Shown here in pieces: positions 1-4,867 of a stretch of DNA of 6,930 bases; the first letter of the stretch is position 1, and every line of letters begins with the position of its first letter. The stretch lies in assembly GCA_029860565.1 (NCBI GenBank), contig JAOUAY010000061.1, forward strand, positions 1 through 6,930, given 5' to 3'. This DNA comes from Candidatus Nitrosopumilus sp. GTDB taxonomy: Archaea > Thermoproteota > Nitrososphaeria > Nitrososphaerales > Nitrosopumilaceae. The position numbers and the translations under genes are program-made. Under the pieces are notes generated by a model. That model did not search any database and was not told the origin of the DNA. It was given only the letters and a program-made list of their open reading frames with translations.

Positions 1-648
1 ACTTTGTTTGGTTTCTGAAGAATGAATAGCTCTAAGTTTTGATATTTTTGAATAATGATTTAACACCGAAGTGCTATTCTCATTTGCACCACTAACACCA
101 ATTCCATCACATTTTTTAAGTAATGCAAAAAATTCAGTAGATTTTTCCTTAGGAAAAGGCAGATTTTTTTTAATTTCTGAGGCTCCTTGATAATATTCCA
201 TACGACCTAAAATTATTGAACGTAAAGGTATGTCAGATAGCACTTTTTTTAGTAATATGACACCATCTAATCCACCTTCTCTAAAATCAACAAAAGTAGT
301 AATGCCTTTTCTAATCATTGAATGACACGTATTTTTCATAAAATTACCTAAATTCTCGTGAGAAGTATTCTTTAGGATTTTTGATTTAGCACCAAAAACA
401 GGATGAATTTTTTCATCAACAGAACTGTTTAAAGTGATATCTTTTCCAATTGAGTCTCCAATGTGTGTATGAGCATTTATGAATCCAGGAATCATTAAAA
501 GGCCTTCACAATCTATAGATTTTTCTTTAACAATTGATTTCATTTTTGGTTGAATTTTTTTAAATAGTTTATTTTGAATTCTGACATTAGTATTTAAAAC
601 AAAATCTAATTCTTGACCAGACAATATACTAATATTTTTAATTAACAT
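1..648 (-). CDS. Amidohydrolase superfamily protein (MTA/SAH deaminase/chlorohydrolase-like), C-terminus cut by window edge
   Basis: The first 216 residues read open from the ATG at 648-646 to the window edge; the C-terminal part lies outside. Visible landmarks are a metal-binding HTH motif (H60, H62) inside PGFINAHTHIGDS, a GITTFVDFREGG stretch (residues 115-126), and AIHSSET (207-213). In the last, H209 and E212 match the HxxE metal ligand/catalytic pair of the MTA/SAH deaminase, guanine deaminase and chlorohydrolase branch. Known members are cytosolic metal-dependent hydrolases that remove amino or halide groups from purine, pyrimidine or triazine rings. The start overlaps the arfA stop by 7 bp, so it is probably translated together with the riboflavin genes. 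No Shine-Dalgarno sequence is visible. The next in-frame ATG would be at residue 36, so this start is preferred. The substrate is unknown. From context I infer a role in riboflavin precursor metabolism (deformylation or deamination of the pyrimidine intermediate), but a purine or SAH salvage role is equally compatible with the family. Confidence 0.82.
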   Translation of the reverse strand, partial: MLIKNISILSGQELDFVLNTNVRIQNKLFKKIQPKMKSIVKEKSIDCEGLLMIPGFINAHTHIGDSIGKDITLNSSVDEKIHPVFGAKSKILKNTSHENLGNFMKNTCHSMIRKGITTFVDFREGGLDGVILLKKVLSDIPLRSIILGRMEYYQGASEIKKNLPFPKEKSTEFFALLKKCDGIGVSGANENSTSVLNHYSKISKLRAIHSSETKQS

Positions 649-1394
649 GACAATTCGTAAACTTCAGGTTTTTCTTTTCCTGAATCTCGAATTTCACGTA
701 TAGTATCGAGGGATTTTGTGGCTAATTTTACTGCCTCTCTGCCTGTAGTTGCATTACCTATTCCACAATTCAAAGAAATTTTGTCATCACTTTTGATCAT
801 ATTAATAAAAGCCTGTACAGATTTTTTTGCATCATCATTTGATATCACCATAAAATTATCACCTCCCATAAAAAATGTCAGAGAATTTTTTTCTAAAAAG
901 AATTTTGACATTTTTGAGTACAATTCAAAAATTATCGATGAAATCTCATAAGGGGAATTAGTTTGTCTTCTTGAAGTAAGATTATCTACATCTAAATGCA
1001 TGATTGAAATTTGTGATTTTGATTTACTGTTGACAAAACCAAAAATATTATGTTCTATATTTAACATGATTTTATTTTTTTTTCCTTCATATGCCTTCAA
1101 ATTAGCTTCAAAGGGAGAGTCACCATAGCCAATCGAAATATTTAATCGGATATCAAATAGTTTCTCAAGTGTTCTTTGAATTTGAATGTGATCTTCCAAT
1201 TCTAAACCATTTGAAACCACAAAAAATTCATCAGCCCTGTTAAGAAAAACTATACAATTTTTATCAGAAAATAATTTTTGTACTTCTTTGTAAAGTGATG
1301 CTTGAAGCATTTGAAGCTCATGTTCTCTATCACTTCCTAAAGTTAATGTCCAAGGACCATATTCAGTAATTTTTAAGATACTAAGTTGAATCAT
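642..1394 (-). CDS. arfA: GTP cyclohydrolase III (archaeal riboflavin/F420 pathway)
   Basis: This enzyme opens GTP to a formylamino-pyrimidine ribonucleotide, the first step of archaeal riboflavin and deazaflavin synthesis. The protein has 250 residues, slightly shorter than the M. jannaschii enzyme (about 268). It shows the family pattern of two GGDEF-like palm halves: YGPWT near the N-terminus (12-16), NRADEFFVVSNG (52-63), HLDVDN (133-138), FMGGDNFM (175-182) and a GIG turn (211-213). The HLDVDN and GGDN motifs carry the acidic residues expected to bind metal and GTP phosphates. Compared with my memory of the M. jannaschii protein, residue 10 is Thr where that protein has Asp. The GGDN motif could suggest a diguanylate cyclase, but YGPWT, the overall layout and the riboflavin neighbours argue against that. 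The ATG overlaps the ribH stop as ATGA, and a GAGG Shine-Dalgarno (1406-1403) lies 8 nt upstream. Confidence 0.9.
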   Translation of the reverse strand: MIQLSILKITEYGPWTLTLGSDREHELQMLQASLYKEVQKLFSDKNCIVFLNRADEFFVVSNGLELEDHIQIQRTLEKLFDIRLNISIGYGDSPFEANLKAYEGKKNKIMLNIEHNIFGFVNSKSKSQISIMHLDVDNLTSRRQTNSPYEISSIIFELYSKMSKFFLEKNSLTFFMGGDNFMVISNDDAKKSVQAFINMIKSDDKISLNCGIGNATTGREAVKLATKSLDTIREIRDSGKEKPEVYELSC

Positions 1395-1807
1395 TTTTGG
1401 ATCCTCATTAGTTCATCAGATATTTTTACAACAGCTTCTACTGCACGTTCTGCAACAGGTCTAATTCTAGCATAAGCATGTCTTTCCTGCATTCCAGGAC
1501 CAGATATCCCTAAAGAAACAGGTTTTTGATACTTTAATGACAGATTAGTTAAGGCCTGAGCTGCAGAATGAGAGATCACTTCATCGTGTTTTGTTTGTCC
1601 CTTAATTATAGCACCCAAAGTTACTACCGCATCAACATCTTTTTTTTTCAATAACGAATCTACAATTATGGGCATATCATATGCTCCAGGAACCATGCAT
1701 GTATATGATATTGTTAATTTCATTGAATTTGCTTTTTCTTGGGATACAGCAAGCATTCTAGATGTCACTTTTTCATTGAATTCCGAAACTACTATAGCAA
1801 TATTCAA
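1391..1807 (-). CDS. ribH: 6,7-dimethyl-8-ribityllumazine synthase, TTG start
   Basis: This enzyme condenses 5-amino-6-ribitylamino-uracil with 3,4-dihydroxy-2-butanone 4-phosphate to give lumazine, the substrate of riboflavin synthase. Its 138 residues are a normal length for archaeal lumazine synthase, which assembles into hollow pentamer-based particles. Motifs are VVSEFN (6-11), VPGAYDMP (39-46, substrate loop), GAIIKGQTKHDE (65-76) with H74 as the expected catalytic histidine, and GISGPGMQERH (100-110). Archaeal RibC-type riboflavin synthase is a paralogue of this fold, but the HDE motif and the separate ribE gene upstream favour the lumazine synthase call. The start codon is TTG: an in-frame stop lies at 1822-1820, and no ATG or GTG falls between it and the conserved N-terminus. 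A strong AGGTGA Shine-Dalgarno (1820-1815) sits 7 nt before the TTG. The gap to ribB is 2 bp, and the stop overlaps arfA by 4 bp. Confidence 0.93.
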   Translation of the reverse strand: MNIAIVVSEFNEKVTSRMLAVSQEKANSMKLTISYTCMVPGAYDMPIIVDSLLKKKDVDAVVTLGAIIKGQTKHDEVISHSAAQALTNLSLKYQKPVSLGISGPGMQERHAYARIRPVAERAVEAVVKISDELMRIQK

Positions 1808-1809
1808 AA

Positions 1810-2475
1810 CTAATTCACCTTAGCGTATTCTAAAAGTTCTTTTCCATCAATTAATGGAATTCCATTTTGTTTTCCAAATTTTTCTGCTTTATCTACTGAT
1901 AATGCAGTGTATGTTTCAGCATCCATCATTTCACAAATTGCAGTGACTGGAGTTAAACCAGCAACTTGAGCTAGATAAACAGACATTTCTGTATGTCCTT
2001 GACGTGCGGCTAACAAGCCTTTGGATGCAATCAATAAAGGAACATGTCCGGGAGTTTTAAAAGAAGATGCAAATTTTTTCTGCTTATTTTCAACATTGAA
2101 AATTTTAGCCATTTCACTAATTGTTAATGCCCTATCTTTATCAGTAATTCCAGTGTATGTTTGGTAATGATTTACAGATAATGAGAAGGTTGGGTGATCA
2201 CCATAAGGTGCTAATCCCATAATCATCTCTTTATTTGAAATTGAAGAATCAGAAAGTATTTCATGCATATATTGTAATTCAAGAGATGTTGCAAAATTAT
2301 TATCAATTGCAATACATAATAATCCACCAGCGTACTGACGCATTCTTGCAACATGTTCGGGTGTAACGAATTCTGCAGCTACTACCATATCAATTTCATT
2401 TTCTCGTCCAGCAGAATCAAACAATAGAACAAATTCACCATGTTTCAATGATTGTAATGCGGACTCAAGAGACAT
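1810..2475 (-). CDS. ribB: 3,4-dihydroxy-2-butanone 4-phosphate synthase
   Basis: This enzyme converts ribulose 5-phosphate to 3,4-dihydroxy-2-butanone 4-phosphate and formate, supplying the four-carbon unit for lumazine synthase. The 221-residue monofunctional form matches archaeal and E. coli RibB lengths, and no GTP cyclohydrolase II domain is fused. Seen in order are the metal-binding acidic loop DSAGRENEID (20-29, usually RENEGD), GGLLCIAI (50-57), TGITDKDRALTI (108-119), TPGHVPLL (141-148), the catalytic GHTE (160-163, H161) and CEMM (181-184, E182 as probable metal ligand). The Gly-to-Ile change in RENEID is a small departure from the usual motif. The ATG at 2475 follows a 77-bp gap with its own TATA box, so ribB can be transcribed separately from ribE. 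It is followed after 2 bp by ribH. Confidence 0.95.
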   Translation of the reverse strand: MSLESALQSLKHGEFVLLFDSAGRENEIDMVVAAEFVTPEHVARMRQYAGGLLCIAIDNNFATSLELQYMHEILSDSSISNKEMIMGLAPYGDHPTFSLSVNHYQTYTGITDKDRALTISEMAKIFNVENKQKKFASSFKTPGHVPLLIASKGLLAARQGHTEMSVYLAQVAGLTPVTAICEMMDAETYTALSVDKAEKFGKQNGIPLIDGKELLEYAKVN

Positions 2476-2498
2476 AAGAAAAAATTTGTTAATCTAAT

Positions 2499-2545
2499 TA
2501 TAAAGTTTACTATAAAATTGGTAAGTACCACTAAAATTGTAAGTA
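2499..2545 (-). promoter_or_regulatory. ribB promoter: TATA box plus upstream direct repeat
   Basis: On the minus strand TTTATA lies at 2504-2499, about 25 bases before the ribB ATG (2475), which predicts a leaderless or nearly leaderless mRNA; no Shine-Dalgarno precedes this ATG. A second TTTATA lies at 2516-2511. Just upstream are two near-identical copies of a 14-15 bp element, at 2513-2527 and 2532-2545. Their shared sequence on the plus strand is TAAAATTG(G)TAAGTA, starting 19 bp apart. The upstream-of-TATA position suits an activator or regulator site. The TATA call is inferred from spacing, and the repeat is seen directly. Confidence 0.5.
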
Positions 2546-2552
2546 ATTGATT

Positions 2553-3137
2553 TTATTTTAGAATATATTTTCCAAGAATGTCAGTTTCAATATTAACTTT
2601 ATCTCCTACTTTTTTGGTATGAAAATTTGTAACATCAATGGTATGAGGAATTAATGAGACTGATGCGAGCGTATTTTTAACATCAACAAGAGTTAAACTA
2701 ATTCCATCTACTGCGATAGAGCCTTTTTTTACTACATATTTTGACAGTTTTTTAGGAACTTTAAACCAAACTTGAACTTCTTTAGGTTTTTTTAGAATTT
2801 TTTTAATTATTGCTACACCATCAACATGACCTAAAACAAAATGTCCTTCTAATCGTTCACCAGCTTTTAAACTTCGTTCAATATTTACAATTCCTCCAAC
2901 TTTTAAATTTCCAAGATCAGTTTTTTTTGTCGTCTCTTCAATCATTTCAAAAATACAACTTGATTTAGAAAGTTTTGTTGCAGTAAGACAAACCCCATTC
3001 AGAGCAACACTTTGTCCAATCTTTAAGCCCTTTGCATGTTTTCCAAGATTAACAGTCATTTGAATAGCACTTCTATTTTTTGTGTTTTTAGAAATTTTTT
3101 CTACTTTACCAATTCCTTCAACAATACCAGTAAACAT
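2553..3137 (-). CDS. ribE: Riboflavin synthase, bacterial-type alpha chain
   Basis: This enzyme dismutates two molecules of 6,7-dimethyl-8-ribityllumazine into riboflavin and the pyrimidine precursor, the last step of vitamin B2 synthesis. The 194 residues hold the classic tandem pair of lumazine-binding barrels. The first begins with MFTGIVEGIG (1-10) and contains GQSVALNGVCLTAT (41-54). The second begins at GHFVLGHVDG (98-107), contains KGSIAVDGISLTLV (138-151) and ends with SLIPHTIDVTN (161-171). It is slightly shorter than the usual bacterial 200-220 residues. It is unrelated to the archaeal RibC-type synthase, which is a lumazine-synthase paralogue. It is the first gene of the cluster and follows a TATA box overlapped by an inverted repeat. 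The gene symbol ribE follows B. subtilis/generic usage; E. coli calls it ribC. Confidence 0.95.
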   Translation of the reverse strand: MFTGIVEGIGKVEKISKNTKNRSAIQMTVNLGKHAKGLKIGQSVALNGVCLTATKLSKSSCIFEMIEETTKKTDLGNLKVGGIVNIERSLKAGERLEGHFVLGHVDGVAIIKKILKKPKEVQVWFKVPKKLSKYVVKKGSIAVDGISLTLVDVKNTLASVSLIPHTIDVTNFHTKKVGDKVNIETDILGKYILK

Positions 3138-3155
3138 TAAATCACATATAGCTTA

Positions 3156-3179
3156 TATGTATAAAATCATTTATACATA
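3156..3179 (-). promoter_or_regulatory. ribE promoter: TATA box inside a perfect 10-4-10 inverted repeat (candidate operator)
   Basis: The arms TATGTATAAA (3156-3165) and TTTATACATA (3170-3179) are perfectly complementary around a 4-bp spacer. On the minus strand the TTTATA at 3165-3160 is centred about 25 bases before the ribE ATG (3137), so transcription should begin at or next to the start codon. A protein bound to the palindrome would block TATA-binding protein. From memory, archaeal riboflavin genes are controlled by RbkR, a riboflavin kinase/winged-helix regulator with lineage-variable sites, which makes this a plausible RbkR operator. Regulator identity is inference; the repeat is seen. 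There is no leader long enough for an FMN riboswitch. Confidence 0.55.
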
Positions 3180-3268
3180 AAATAATCAAATTTAGTTTTC
3201 CAATAATATTACCAGAAAGATAGAATATATCTTCCAAGTCATATAACACTATATGCTAATCTAAAATT

Positions 3269-3301
3269 CAATTTTTATGAAAATTGTCTGTGTGATACAG
3301 A
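3269..3301 (-). terminator. Possible 3' end signal of the MDR-CitE-TPR operon
   Basis: Directly after the TPR stop, the minus strand shows a short hairpin TCTGT-ATCAC-ACAGA (3301-3287). It is followed by a second stem, CAATTTT-CATA-AAAATTG (3286-3269), rich in T. Archaeal termination is mainly T-tract driven, and the T runs here are short (four), so this is a weak call. The 7-4-7 repeat could equally be an AT-rich coincidence. Confidence 0.25.
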
Positions 3302-3304
3302 TGA

Positions 3305-4009
3305 TTATCCAGTGTTAGATTTCTTAAATTCATCTTCACAAAATTGGTGAAATACAGAACACTTATTTTCTTTAGCATCATTTTTGATTTTTTCCATATC
3401 TTTGTTAAGTACACCCTGTGCAGCTAAAAATGCATCATCTTGCATTTTTAATTTTTCAAATAATCTAGATTTAGCAAGTGGTATCTCTTTTAATTTAGAA
3501 TCAATCATTTGGACTTGATCATAATAGTGGATTGAGTCTTTATAATTACCAAGATGACTAAGGGAAATCGCCTTATTCATTAAAGCAGTTACATCGTTTG
3601 GATCTATTAATAGAGATGTATCATAGTATTCAAGAGCATCTTGATGGCGATTTAATTCATTAAGAGACAATCCCATGCTGTTCAGGGCCCAAATATCCTT
3701 TGAATTAGTTGAAAGGATTTGTTTACATAAATCTAAAACTTGTTCATATTGTTTTAAATTTTCAAGAGCATAAATCTTATTTTTTAATGCATAAGTATCT
3801 AAATTGTTTATTTTTAGAACTTTATCACAATAAGTAATAGCCTCATCATATTTTTTTAAATAAATCAAAGATAGTGAAATATTTTGTAGTGCAACCATGT
3901 TGCTAGGATCTTTTTCTAGTAATTTTTTACAATAATTATACAGTTCATCATATTTTTCAGCATTGAACATTCTAGTAATTATATCTGAAGGATCAAGTAA
4001 ATCAATCAT
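3305..4009 (-). CDS. Tetratricopeptide-repeat (TPR) protein
   Basis: A 234-residue cytosolic protein built almost wholly of 34-residue helical TPR units covering about residues 17-200. Typical repeat signatures are KYDEAITYCDKVLKINN (53-69), the unit around QYEQVLDLCKQIL (87-99), HQDALEYYDTSLLIDPND (122-139) and NYKDSIHYYDQV (155-166), each with a proline or asparagine turn. No signal peptide or membrane helix is seen. The tail has lysine and acidic residues and two cysteines (C217, C224) in a CSVFHQFC spacing. TPR proteins bind protein partners, and the partner here is unknown. The ATG overlaps the CitE-like gene's stop as ATGA, suggesting coupled translation and perhaps a related function, but no enzymatic role should be inferred. 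No Shine-Dalgarno is visible. Confidence 0.85.
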   Translation of the reverse strand: MIDLLDPSDIITRMFNAEKYDELYNYCKKLLEKDPSNMVALQNISLSLIYLKKYDEAITYCDKVLKINNLDTYALKNKIYALENLKQYEQVLDLCKQILSTNSKDIWALNSMGLSLNELNRHQDALEYYDTSLLIDPNDVTALMNKAISLSHLGNYKDSIHYYDQVQMIDSKLKEIPLAKSRLFEKLKMQDDAFLAAQGVLNKDMEKIKNDAKENKCSVFHQFCEDEFKKSNTG

Positions 4010-4860
4010 TTTACAAGTTCTAAAAGTGCTTTTGCCTGCTTGAAATGAACTTCATCTATCATTTTTCCATCAACTGTAGTAGCACCTTTTCCTTTCTTAG
4101 TGGATTCATGATAGATTTTACAGACTTTTTCAGCCCATAAAATTTCACTTTGATTTGGATGAAATAATCTGTGTACTACAGAAATTTGATCTGGATGTAT
4201 GATACTTTTACCCGAATAGCCTAGACTTTTACCAATTTTACAATCTTTTTCCAATCCCTTAGAATCGTTAAGATCTTGCCAAATTGCATCTATTACTGCT
4301 ACTCCGGCTGCATGTGCATCGACAGATATTTTCCTTCTTGAATATTTAGATCCTTCAGAATTTTTAGTGTATTCAACTCCTAAATCATTTAACAAATCAA
4401 ACACTCCAAAAACTACAGCAGAAACCCTTTTTCCAAATGATGCAATGTTAAACGTGTTAACTACTCCTTCGGATGATTCTATGGAAGGGATAATTTGAAT
4501 TGGTTTTAGTTTGCGTGTATTTTCCAATTCAGATAAAAACTTCTCAATTTTTTTCATTTCTTGGATATTGTTTACCTTTGGAATAACAATTCCATCAATT
4601 CCTTTTTGAACTATTTCTTTAAGATCTAGAGGAATTTTTCCTGAAGTTGGAGAATTTGTACGTACAAAAATTGAAGATTCATAAGACTTTCTAGATTTTA
4701 ATGCAGATTTTATTAGTTTTCGTGCATTAATTTTTTCATCATCTGGAACTGAATCTTCAAGATCAAAACAAACAATGTCAGCATCTAAATTTTTAGCTTT
4801 TTCAAGAAACCTCGAGTTGTTACCTGGAACAAAAATGAGGCTTCTGAAAAGCTGTGTCAT
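4006..4860 (-). CDS. HpcH/HpaI aldolase / citrate lyase beta subunit (CitE)-like acyl-CoA lyase
   Basis: A 284-residue TIM-barrel lyase of the CitE family, whose members cleave or form malyl-CoA, citramalyl-CoA or similar (hydroxy)acyl-CoA thioesters with Mg2+. Landmarks are RSLIFVPGN (6-14), FDLEDSVP (32-39), the active-site arginine in VRTN (R67), IPKV (93-96), IESSEGV (127-133) with E128 as expected Mg ligand, FGVFDLLNDLG (151-161) with D155 as the second ligand, and GYSGKSIIHPDQI (214-226). All key residues are kept, so it should be active. No citF/citD partners are present, so it is not part of a citrate lyase complex; a stand-alone malyl-CoA/citramalyl-CoA lyase or thioesterase is more likely. 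The exact substrate cannot be told from sequence. It lies 7 bp after the MDR gene and overlaps the TPR gene by 4 bp. Confidence 0.9.
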   Translation of the reverse strand: MTQLFRSLIFVPGNNSRFLEKAKNLDADIVCFDLEDSVPDDEKINARKLIKSALKSRKSYESSIFVRTNSPTSGKIPLDLKEIVQKGIDGIVIPKVNNIQEMKKIEKFLSELENTRKLKPIQIIPSIESSEGVVNTFNIASFGKRVSAVVFGVFDLLNDLGVEYTKNSEGSKYSRRKISVDAHAAGVAVIDAIWQDLNDSKGLEKDCKIGKSLGYSGKSIIHPDQISVVHRLFHPNQSEILWAEKVCKIYHESTKKGKGATTVDGKMIDEVHFKQAKALLELVK

Positions 4861-4867
4861 TAAATGA

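Noticed and set aside
718..951. A 77-codon open frame on the plus strand
   Set aside because: It lies wholly antisense inside arfA, has no ribosome site or recognisable domain, and the opposite strand encodes a clear conserved enzyme.
642..1394. GGDEF diguanylate cyclase, because of the GGDN motif
   Set aside because: The YGPWT N-terminus, two-palm layout and position in a riboflavin cluster identify GTP cyclohydrolase III.
2720..2810. Runs of seven or so T on the plus strand inside ribE as terminators
   Set aside because: They are AAA/AAG lysine codons of minus-strand genes in an AT-rich genome, and no plus-strand gene needs a terminator here.
3138..3304. FMN riboswitch upstream of ribE
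   Set aside because: The predicted transcript starts at the ribE ATG, and the G/C-rich conserved RFN elements are not visible in this AT-rich gap.
4006..4860. Citrate lyase beta subunit of a full citrate lyase
   Set aside because: No alpha or gamma (acyl carrier) subunit genes lie nearby; a stand-alone CitE-like lyase fits better.
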